DNA of 64,000 bases from Malus domestica (lineage: Eukaryota > Streptophyta > Magnoliopsida > Rosales > Rosaceae): NCBI RefSeq assembly GCF_042453785.1, contig NC_091673.1:379501-443500 (forward strand), written 5' to 3'. The notes beneath the pieces are model-generated. The model was not told where the DNA came from. It worked only from the letters and a program-made list of their open reading frames with translations, and made no database searches. Shown piece after piece: positions 48,401 to 60,400 of the stretch (its first letter is position 1; every line of letters begins with the position of its first letter). A program made the position numbers and the translations under genes.

Positions 48401-51400
48401 AGGAGTTGACCGCTGAAGCTTAAAGACTTGCCACATACCATCAATTGCTAGATGAACCATTTCCCTGGATAGAAAGAAGTCTAATAAAAATTTGACAGAA
48501 GTATTCTTAACTATCCATAATAAGATTGAAAACAGAATACATTTGTTATTCAGTCACAAGCAATCCTCACAGCCAAATGGTCTGATTACTTCAAAACAGG
48601 AGTTCAGGTTTCAAACAATTAAAAATGTCCTCTGGCATTACTTCCATGAGAATAACCACCCCACCCCACTTGAAGAGAGGGAGGCCACAGAAAGTTAGCT
48701 AATTTTTTATTAGGTTACTTCAAAGTACTTGTGTCATTGTTTGTAAACTATCGAAATTGACCTAACAAATTAACAGCAACAAACAGGGAAACCTACTAAG
48801 TACCAACCTGAATTTTGCATAGTCAGCCTCTAAAAAGCCCACCAAAACAGGTATTCCACGGCAAGCTATGAACATTTGCAATGTCAAGGCGCTGCACAAA
48901 AAATCCTCGATGTCAACCTCAAGCTCGATTTTCTGGTGAATAATTATGGAAGAAAACTATGACTAACTACAGAAGGGAGCACAACCTTGACTGACAAAGT
49001 TGCTGTAAGAAATAAGCTGCTTCCATACGAATTTCCCGGGAATGATTAGGAACCGCAAAGCTCATTATCACTGGGATCTGTCATATAAGTTAGCAATAAG
49101 AATTAAAGCTGCATAACTAATACCTAACACGAATGTCTAGACCATACAACTCTCAGATAGAGATAAAAGACCAAGATAGAGGGAATAAACAAACAAGATG
49201 TGTGTGCTTGTGTAATTGGAAAGTCAACTGAGCAAATTGAAGCAGACATTAGGCGTCCAAAATATTTTAGTCCAAGTGAGGCAGTTGAATATGGCATCAT
49301 TGACAAGTATATTCTTCAGTAATAAGAGCTTTTGATCATGAAGAGATAAGGCAAGATGAGCTACAGACACTTGTCCAGGGATTTTAAAGTTGAGCACAAG
49401 GTTTTCATTTTAGAGATCGAAGAGAAGTCTTTTGGCGAGAGGATTAGGGTAACAGAGAGAACGAGAGCCAGAGGATATCAGATATCTTTTGACTTGGGTT
49501 GTGCAGCATGGATCACTGATCAGTTAAAGGCGGCCATTGACACGGGCGGACTGAACTTCTTCAGAAAATACAAGGGTCACAACTATCAGTTTTGGGTTGA
49601 AGGATTTCAGAACAGAAACGGGGAGGTCCTTGTTCTTTCCAAAACTGAAAAGGATGGTTTTGTCAGAAATATCTTCGTTCCGAAAGGTTTTAAAGGCATT
49701 GGATGGAGGAATCTGGAAGAGCTGATGTCTGAGATCCTGCGAGGGGGAAAGAAGACGGGGGCTACAATGAGGAAGGTGAATCGGGTTGGAACTAAGCCTA
49801 GGAGAAATCTTTTGGGCGGCGGCTTTCAGGGCTCATACAGGGATGCAGTCATTGGAGGCAAGTCGACGTCAACTGAGGAATCCACACGGAGTGCCAGAGA
49901 GGATTTTTGGAAAGAATACACTTGGAATCAGAGGACTTGCTCTAAAGAATCTTTCAGTTGGGGAAGTGTTGTAGTCTGTGAAAGAAAGGTGGTGCATCAA
50001 TCCTGGAGGGAGGTGGAGACCTCACTTCGAAATCTTCTGGGAACGGACATCAGACTCTCGCCATTTCAATGCAACAAAGCACTGTTTGTTTGCCAGAACG
50101 AGGAGGAAGCAAAAAAAATTGCACTACTTGGAGCTATAGCCATGAAGGAGTATCCCGAGGTGGAACTGGCGGGGTGGTGGGAGAGTTTGAATTCAAATAA
50201 AAGACTGGCGGTCAGTTATGGAGGTTGGGTTGCATTGGAAGGTTTACCACCGCATCTTTGGACCAAAAAATTCTTCAAGGATATTGGTGAGGCTTGCGGA
50301 GGTCTGGCGGACATTGACCAAGCAACCACTAGTTTCGGTTTTCTGCTTGAAGCAAAGATAAAACTAAAAATCAACTTCACTGGTTTCATCCCTGAGGTAG
50401 TAGAAGTGGCTGACGGAGACCTAGTCTTCAGGGTAAGGATCCGGCAATTAACGCCAGCAAAAAGACCTATGCTTTCGGCTGAAGATCGGGGTAAATCGGA
50501 ATCTTTAGTTGGGTCTCTGAAAAAGGATCAGCAATTACAAAGGATTTCTGGAATACATCATCCGGCGACGGCTGAGCTTGGAAAGGCAGCTCACGCGACG
50601 GGGACTTGCGCTAGCTTCCGAATCGGCGTCTTCGACTGCCCAGTCACCATCGGATGTGACAGAAAGCATGATCACAACAGGTCTGTGACTGTGGGCGCGA
50701 GTTACGAGGAGCATGCAAACCCACTCTATGACCTTACTTTTCCTGAAAGTGAGCGTGGGACGCCATCTCAAGAACAGGACGGGACAGCTACGGCGAGTCA
50801 ATCAATAGAAGCGGCGGTAAATGAGTTTTTAATGATTTCGAATTTGGAAGGAAGCTCCAGTATCATGATTTCTCCGGGTAAAAGCAAAAGCTTGGAATTA
50901 GATGGGAAAGAGGATGGCGGTGGCTCTAGTATAGAGGAGGCACATATTTCAACAGGAGGGGAGTATTTTAATGGAACAAGAGTGGAGATATTCACTAGAA
51001 ATAGTGTAGATCCATGTGACGGGAGCAGGCCCAATAAAAACAACTTTTTTCCAATTAAACTTGATGGAGTGGCGGGCCTTGATCCACAAAGCCCAAATAT
51101 TGGAGATAACATTGTGGTGAGCGGGCCTATGGCTGCCAAACATTTATTTACAATTATAAATGGTAATTCGGTGGGCTTCGACCTACATTGGAATGGGTCT
51201 GGCGGTGGCCCAATCACCCTAACTACTCACGGGCTGAGATCTCATCATCAATCCGAAATGGTCTTTCTGTGTAAGTCTTTAACGTTTTCGAACCCGCTTG
51301 CGGATCTAAGGCTGCCAACTATAAGGAATACTGCGCCACAGTATATGGCTTTGGGCGATCCCCAGCAACTTCGGGCCATGGAGTTCTACGCAGCAGGCGC

Positions 51401-54400
51401 TCCAATCAGACCTTCCTGGAGCATAAGTTCGAGTTTCTTTGGGAGATTTGGACAACACGACAGGGGCGGAAAGCGGCTAAAGCTTCTTCTACCACATGAT
51501 TTTGGCTCTTGTCAGAATCATCTAGAATGGCCTAGTCCGATGGAAGCCTTGTCTTCTAACCTCACATTCAACGATTCAGCTAGTGAATCAGAGGAAGACC
51601 TGGAGTGTGAGGCCGATGATAACATTGTCCGATCACCGGGCGGGTCGAGTGAGAAGAATTCAGCAAATCAATGGTGGAGAAGGTTGGAGGATTTTGGCAT
51701 GGATTCGGTTCAATTGTTAGACAGTGACGACGAAGATTTCTTCGCTCAATCTTCTGTCGCTGATGGGGAGGAGGATGCTTACTCTCAAGAGGAAAAAGAA
51801 AGATCTGACGATTTTGAATTATCCTGTGAGGACCTCCACAACCTCTTCATTGATTCAAATTTGGAAGCAGTGACAAAGTTGGAGGAGGCAACCAATCACG
51901 AGGAGCAGTCTGTTACTGAGGAAATAGGAAAAAACAAGAAATTATTAAAGTACAGTAGAAGGAAAAAATTGGCAGGAGCATCAGCCAATCGTGAGGCCAA
52001 ACATCTAAGTTCCAAATTTTTGTCTAAAATGAAGGTTTCCTTGTTTCCGTTGAAAAGGTCTCTATTCCAAGAAACGAAGAATGGGAAAGTCAGAAGAGGC
52101 AAAGGAGAGGGTGGTTGTAAGGGAGAAAACAAACTTCACAGGGGCACTAGTAGTGTTAATGAAGATAATTAGTTGGAATGTTAGAGGATTGGGAAGTACA
52201 CGGAAGAGGCTAACATTGAAAAAACAATTCCAACGGTTACAGCTGGACATCATCATACTACAAGAAACTAAGAAATCAGTGATTGATAGAAGTCTTGTGG
52301 CTAGCGTGTGGGGAAGCAGATATAAAGAGTGGATTTTTGTCCCTGCTCAAGGAAGCTCAGGGGGCATAGCTGTAATTTGGAACACAAAACACATTTCTGT
52401 AACCGAATCTTTGGTCGGTGTTTTCTCTGCATCAATAAAAATTAAGGCTCCCAATGGGATGGAGTGGTGGCTATCCGGAGTCTATGGTCCATGTAAAAAT
52501 AGAGAGCGGAGGGAGTTTTGGGAAGAATTGGCGGGACTTTATGGTATGTGTGGAACAAGATGGTGTATAGGAGGAGATTTTAACGTGGTTAGATTTATAA
52601 ATGAGAAATCAAACGGGGGGAGGCTAACCAAAAGCATGAGGAATTTTAATGATTTCATTCGAGAGACAGAACTCAAGGATTTGGATCTACTCAATGCACA
52701 GTTCACTTGGTCAAATCTCAGAGAAGAACCTGTGTGTCGAAGATTAGACAGATTTTTATGCTCTACAGGTTGCGAAGATATCTTTCCTGAGGCTAGACAA
52801 ACGGCATTGGCTGGGATATTTTGAAGGAAGATATAATGAAGATCATGGAGGAATTCTTTGAGAAAGGGATAATAAATGCAGTGACGAACGAAACATTCAT
52901 TTGCCTAATCCCAAAGAAGTCAGATTCTTTGAAGGTGACGGACTATAGGCCCATCAGCTTAGTAACTGGATTGTATAAAATCATAGCGAAAACACTGGCT
53001 TCAAGATTGAAGGAGGTTTTGGTTACCACTGTCTCCCCACATCAGGGGGCGTTTGTTAAGGATCGACAAATTTTGGATGCAGTCCTCATTGCAAATGAAG
53101 TGGTAGAAGAGATAAGGCAGAAAAAAGAGAAGGGATTGGTGCTCAAGATCGACTTTGAAAAAGCGTATGATCATGTTGAATGGAGATTTCTGGAAGAAGT
53201 ACTACAAAGAAAAGGTTTTGGCAATAGATGGAGGAAATGGATGCAAGGATGTTTATGCTCTGCAAATTTTTCTGTTTTGATCAATGGGAGGCCTAGGGGA
53301 AAATTTCAAGCTTCAAGAGGACTAAGACAAGGTGACCCACTATCACCCTTTCTCTTCACCTTAGTAGTCGATGTTTTGAGCAGGTTAATGGAGAAGGCTC
53401 AAGAAAATGATCTCATCAAAGGTTTGTGTATCGGGCAAGAAAAGGTGGAGATCTCTCATCTTCAATTTGCAGACGACACCATATTCTTTTTGACGGAAGA
53501 TGAGGAAGTTTGGAACAACCTATTACAAGTGCTCAACTTATTCTGTTCAGTCTCAGGACTGAAAATCAACAAAGCGAAGTGCTTTTTGGCAGGAATAAAT
53601 TCAGAAAGTGAGAAATTAAATAGGATGGCAGATTCTTGGGGTTGCGAGGTAGGATGTTGGCCTATAAAGTATCTGGGATTTCACCTTGGGGGAAGGCCAA
53701 AAGCTATAAGGTTTTGGGATCCAGTGGTAGAAACAATGGAAAGAAGACTTCAAAGTTGGAAGAAGGCTTTCCTATCCAGAGGAGGTAGATTAACTCTAAT
53801 TCAATCAGTCTTGGGAAGCTTGCCGATTTACTATATGTCATTGTTCAAAATTCCCTGTGGGGTAAGAAGACGTCTAGAAAAATTAATGAAAGGGTTTCTC
53901 TGGGAAGGCGTGGAGGAAGGTAAGAAAACCCATTGGGTCAAATGGGAGTTAGTTACTAAAAACAAGGAGGAAGGAGGTCTAGGGGTGGGGAATTTGAGGA
54001 ATCAGAACGAAGCACTATTGGCTAAGTGGTTGTGGAGATTCCCAAGGGAGTCTCATTCCTTATGGCACAAGGTGATAAAAAACAAGTATGGGCTACAAGT
54101 TAATGGATGGAATGTACTTCCTCCAAGGAGGGTTTCAAGTCGTAGCCCATGGAAAGACATTTCGAGTGGTGCTCATCAGTTTCTTAGTTGTTGCAAGTTT
54201 GAGGTGGGCAATGGAGAGAGGGTTAGGTTTTGGGAGGATGGGTGGTTAGTAGGGGGACCGCTGAAGGAGCAATTCCCCAGATTATTCTTATTATCGAGGA
54301 AGCATAATCATAACATATCTAGCTTTGTGGAAGCTTTGTCAAGTTCCTTGAGTTGGAACTTTGATTTTAGGAGAAATCTGAATGAGATGGAGATAGAAGA

Positions 54401-57400
54401 GGCGGCCAGCTTATTACAGAAAGTGGAAGTGGTTCGCTTGTCTCCATCAAAAATGGATAACAGAAGGTGGAACCTAGAAACTTCAGGTTTGTTCACATGC
54501 AAATCCTATCGGTCATTACTGAGCAACAATGGGATTGTGCACTATTATCCACCCTACTCTCAGATTTGGAAATCAAAAGTTCCTCCGAAGGTTAAAATAC
54601 TTGTATGGCTTGTGGCCAATGGGAGTCTCAACACTTGCGACAAAATTCAAAGGAGAAACCCTATGATGTGTTTATCCCCACATTGGTGTAGTTTATGTAA
54701 AGCTAAGGAGGAGAGTGTAAATCACATCTTTCTTCATTGCTCCTACTCGATACAACTGTGGTGGAAACTGTTTCAGGAGGTTAAAGTAAGTTGGGTCATT
54801 CCTAAAGGGTGTTTTGAGCTACTAAGCACCAATTTCAAGGCACTTGGAAAAGGGAAAAAATCCAAAGCTTTGTGGGGTTGCCTGGTATCGGCAATTTTCT
54901 GGAATATATGGCTGGAACGCAACAAAAGGATTTTTGAAGACTATACTGGAGTGGGGGCAGAAGTACTTTGGGGGAGAGTTAAATATTGGGCATCTTTTTG
55001 GGCTTCGGTTACTAAAGAGTTTAATAATTGCTCTCTATCTCAAATACTGTGGGATTTGTTAGCAGCAGTTAAGTGAGCTTGGTCTAGAATTGGCTACTGT
55101 AGCCAATTCCTATTAGGATTTTCCTTTCTAATTTGTTGGTGGACTTCTTATCCACTTCTGTGTTTTTCTCTATTCTTTAATAAAATTGTTTCTTCTCAAA
55201 AAAAAAAAGATGTGTGTGCTTGTAAAGAAAACTGATTCACTTTTCAGTGCTGCCAATATCAGTCCTACTGCCATGGTCAGAGACAAGCAAGATGCAACTG
55301 CAGAATAACAAAACATTAAAACTCACCAAACCCACGAGACAAGCATTTTCTTGGAAATCAGTATTATCTTTGATTATCTGATTTATAATTTGAAGCACAG
55401 AACATATAACCTGCAAAAGTGGGAAACAACAATCACATACAGCTATCATAAAGCTAATTGAAAAGTGGGCATCCATCTTTTGTATTTCTCATTAACATGA
55501 CCAGAGAGGTAAAAAAAGGATCCACATACTCGAGTTTTAGGTACTTCAAGCAATTCCACTAGAGGGATCAAACCATGCTGGGTAACAAAAACAATTTTCT
55601 GCTCTGGGCGCTGATGGAAGATAGCAATGAGTTTCTGACAGGCAGAGACAATAACATCTTCTGTTTCATCTGGTCTCAATGACCCAACCAACCGGCTGAA
55701 CTCAACAGCCTACCAAACAAGAAATAGCAGAAATTATTTCCACGTCAACAAAAGGCAGACAAATACATATAGGATTGGTGTGATGCTTCTGCTTTACAAT
55801 TTGTGCAGCAGATACTTTACGGCACAACACTGCACCAATGTCACTCATTTGAGAGTGATAATAAAGTTACTGTATCTTTCATACATTCCTGTTTCTTATC
55901 CCAAAAAAAATGAGACTCAAAACATCTGCAATTGTTAACCTCAGAGGTGCAGATTTATAGTCATAAATTCTTCAGAGACTTGTAGATAGTTAGAATTTAA
56001 TGCACTCCATATAAGAAAAAGGAAAATTATCACAGATCCTTAAATCTGCGGGAGAAAACCACAAAAGAAATGTGAATACCTGTAGGGGAAATAGGTTTTC
56101 TCCAGGCATCTTTTCGTCGAAAACCTAATACACAGAAACATATATAGTAAAAGGTGTCAGAGATGATGAGTCAACAAATTAAAAAAAGGACTCAACATTT
56201 GAAACATACCAAACCACCAATATCAATCACATCATCTTTGAGAACACCCATCATAAGCTGTAACAGGTTGCCACCACTGCCATTAGCCTGACCCATTTCA
56301 CTCTCCATTTGTTTTTGAGCAATTGTAGCTCTCAACTTTGTAGCCAGGTCGCCTTTCCCAGCATCATTCCCAGGTGTATTCCCTTGGTTTGAATGTGACA
56401 TAGATGCAGATGTCGAAGCCTCAGTTGCCCTATCCTCTGGATGCTTATCCAATGGATGAAACAGATCATCCAAGGAAGCATCTCCCGGAGTATCACTAAA
56501 TTTACTGAGTTCATTACCTCCCAAAGAAACTGGCATCTTGGCAGCCTTCAAAATGACAGACACAAATCTAGGATTAAGAGATATGAGAGATTGAAGGTAA
56601 AGTAGGAACAATCTCTACACAGGACTTCAAAATGTGACAACAATAAATATTACCCAAAATAGATACCACCAAACCAACACCACGCATAATATGACCAGCA
56701 AGTAGTTTGACAAAAATCAACATCAACTACTGCAATCTCACCTTTTGAAAACTACTATCCTGATTTCTTGTTCCGAAACCGAATGCTCTATAACCAACAC
56801 CTTTTCCTCCTTGTTTGGCACTTATATTTTTAGTCATTAATTCAGGAGATCTGACCTCACCATTCACCAGCACTGCATCATGGTTGCTAGTATGTGGTGG
56901 CTCGTCAAGCTCAGTTGGCTCAGAGGCAGCCAATTCCTTAAAAGATATTATGCCAGAACCATTTTGCAAAGATGACTTTTCATGGATAGCTAATGTGGGA
57001 ACTTGATCTGTCAGATCATCTTCTAAATTATCCGTCTTCTCCTCAACAGATTTTACATCTGAAGCAGTGTCATCATCAGATTTTCCCATATCAGAAACCT
57101 CAGTTGATAATAATTCTTTCCTAGAGTCCTGAAGTTCAAAAAGATCCAAGTCACTGGTAATACAAGAAAACTCAAAAGCTTAAATTAAAGAACTCTACCG
57201 AAAAATTAAGCCTGTAGTTTGTGAAAAGGCAAGGACTCTCACTGCTTTAATGGTCGAAGCAGCTGCTTCAACTTTCTCTGCAGAAGGACGTCCACTAGAG
57301 CCCTGATTATCTCCATTGGAAATTTCTGCATCTATTGAAGCATCTTTTCTGCAAAACAACTGGGTTTTTTTAAAATGAATTACCAAACAACAATCCGAAT

Positions 57401-60400
57401 AAGCTAAAAGCTCTAATAAGAGAACATCTAGTGAAAAATACTACAAAAGAAGCCAAGACAGCCCAGAAAAAAAAAACTGTGTAGATGAACTTCATACACC
57501 AACCTTAGAGTTCCACTATGACGAATTGAAGATTGCAATGCTCGCCGGCAGTTTTGTATCCAAGGGTGAGAAAGCAATGTCTTTGCATCTGGCCGATGCC
57601 TAGCATCCTAGATAGGAAACAAAAACGCTATAGATGAATATAATTAAGTTACAAATAACCCACTTTGAGTAGTTCACGAAAGATTCCATCAAGGCTAAGA
57701 CTTAGGGCAACAAGTTAACCCAAAATAATCTCCCTGTGAAACACCTAATAAATTTCTTATCCTTTTTTTATATGTAATGCAAGGCTGGACAAGGATATAA
57801 GTTTGTTTATACCTGAAATCACCTCATTATTTTTTATGATCCAAATAATGCGTAATACAAGACAGAGGACAATGATAACAAGGTAAGAAATTCTAAATCT
57901 AAATTCCATGAAACTTGACCATCTATCTGTGGACTTAAAATACTTACGAAGCTCAGAAAAGAACAATGGAGTAGTAAGCAAGAATATCTCTGCCTCACCT
58001 TCTTAAAGCACTGACCCAGAAAATCAGTAATGTCCAGAGATAGGCTGTCAGGTATGGGAGGACGCTCATCCTGAAAGAATTGAGGCAAAGGGAAACAAGA
58101 AAAGAACAAAACTGTCAACGCTGCCACTCAATGTTAAGAAAATGAGCATTATTGGGAATTGTTTACATATGACAAGAATAAAGGCAGGGGGCAAGAAAAA
58201 GCTTCAAACTGCAAGCTGACACAATTTTGAGGGGTACCAGATATGAATGATCACTTCAAAATCAGCAGTAATGCACCTTTGCTCCTCCTCAAAAGAGAGT
58301 ATGCCAAACAAATGGAGCAAATTAGGGAATAAATGAAAGTTAAACACACCTGAACAATACGAAACAGTGCTGGCATAGGCTGTAGATCATAGTAAGGAGG
58401 TACGCATGTAAGAAGTTCAATAACAGTGCACCCAACACTCCAAATGTCTGAAGCAGCACAAACCCCCGACATTTCAATCACCTAAAAGACAGTTCAATTC
58501 CATCAAATTAAGGCCTCTCATTCGCATCTTCATTACTGGATCAAAATCATTATTTTTTTCCAGCACACAGTCTGCGTGTCATGCAAAAAACAATTTCATT
58601 TGCCTGCTTGCATTCGTGCCCTGGCATGCATGATCATGCTAGTTTTAACAAAACAAATACTGAGTTCCTCTTGCTCCCATATCCTAAAGGCAGGCCTTCT
58701 TCCTTGATTATTATTTTGATTAATTAGTATAATAATTAGCAACTATGAAATGCCTCCAGTTGCGATGGTAATGAGTTGGCTCTGTTTCAACCAAAAAGTT
58801 ATTACAGGGAATAATGGTAAGATTGGTGGTTGTTTGGAGTGTATGGGCCTAACAGAGCTAGAGAAAAGGGTGCACTTTATGTGGTTCCAGGAGGTGCACA
58901 AATGTGGAAATTCCATATGGCAGGAGGAATTGCCTGTACAAGTATCTTTCTTCTCAACATCAAAAAAGAAGGAGAAAAAAAAGGAAAAGAAAAAAAATAA
59001 TACCTCTGGGGCCATCCAATATGGTGTTCCAACAACTGAATGTGTATTAGCATCCGCCTCAGTCAGTTTTGTCGCAACACCGAAATCAGCTAGTTTCACA
59101 AGTCCCTGAAAAGGATGCCTCATACAGATCAAGAAATACAATAAGTTATTACTAAAAAGGAAAAGGTACACAAGCAACAGATGGTAGATCAATATCTTTG
59201 CACCCTTGATATCCTGATGGAACAAATACTTTACAAGAACATGATGGTAACCATCTATGAAAACTCGTCTAAAAAAAATGAGAAATACACATGTAAGTCA
59301 CCTCTTTAGTTGTCAATATATTTGCACCCTTGATATCCCGATGGATTACGCCCTGTTCATGTAAATATACTAACCCCTCCAGAACCTGTATCATAACGAA
59401 TTTCAAGTCCAAATATCTAACTTGCATGCGCCTACACATACAAATAACAAACTGCAAGGATATTACAGAACCTGAGCAATGTACACAGCTACCAATGATT
59501 CTGGGAAAGGTCCAAATTTGTTTGGCTTGATAATGTTTGCAAGTGAGCCATTCTCCACATATCTACAAGTATAGCAATCAAACATCACACAGTTTTCTCA
59601 ATAGAGTTTCCACATGAAATATTGGAGAAAAATTACGAGCTCACTTACTCTAGGATTATGTGAAGATGAGTCTTTGTCTTTAAGGATCCAAGGTACTTCA
59701 CAATGTTTTTGTGATTTAAATTCTGCAAAAGTGAATTTAATTCCCTAAGCATTGCACTCAGCATGCATCTCATTCCAAAGGCATTCAGAATGTCTGGTGT
59801 TAGCAGGTTAGCAAAGGGAAACTCAGCAACAGCATTTCAGAAGAAATGCATCAAACCACTGTATACAGTGGAACGTGTTGACAGGGGCCAAAATTTCAAT
59901 CAGCTTTCACAAAAACTTTAATCAACAAGAAGAAAACCTGCCAAAAACTAGAATTGACTACTATTGTTTTACAGGATTCTGACAGAAGGATAAATTTGTA
60001 AAATAAGAGGGACGGCTATAGGCTAGAGTCACAAGTACATAGAATTCTCAGAAAGTAGATCTGCAACAGGTGCTGACATGCAATAATGGGACACGAGTTA
60101 TAGTAAAAAAAGAGTTCAGCTTAAGGTAAATAACTGACATCAGAAAAGCAAAGACGACAAAAAAGAAAGAAAATGTACCTTGAGTAAATCAATCTCTTGC
60201 TAAAAAGTCACCGCATTGTACGACCAGAGAAGCAATCAAAAGAAAAAACAGCACCCAGTGAGCCAAATTAAAGTAGTGTAAACTGGAAACAACATATGCG
60301 GGAGATATGGTATGCTTGAGTAACACAAAGAAATCATAATTTTGATTTTTATGAATTTGCAAAATAATAAAAATTTAAATCCTCTCAAATGGCCTTCAAG

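Larger units (their letters stand above)
49212..55206 (+). mobile_element. L1-type LINE retrotransposon with 17-bp target duplication
   Basis: About 6.0 kb between two identical copies of AAGATGTGTGTGCTTGT (49195-49211 and 55207-55223); the first one or two bases could belong to the A tail. It ends in a poly(A) run preceded by aataaa near 55180, so it is a target-primed reverse-transcription product in the plus orientation, antisense to MAP3K-epsilon. Order: ClpR-like fragment (49212-49322), ORF1 (49356-52172), ORF2 endonuclease (from 52159), ORF2 reverse transcriptase and zinc-binding end (to 55076), short 3' UTR. The perfect target duplication and the long open frames point to a recent insertion. 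The copy is defective because of a deletion in ORF2. Confidence 0.95.

Noticed and set aside
52081-52158. Upstream ATG at 52081 as ORF2 start
   Set aside because: It would add 26 basic residues encoded entirely within ORF1; ATG 52159 begins exactly at the conserved endonuclease start.
58750-59109. Plus-strand open frame of 119 codons within a MAP3K-epsilon intron
   Set aside because: Its 3' third is antisense to kinase exon 7 and the rest shows no domain.
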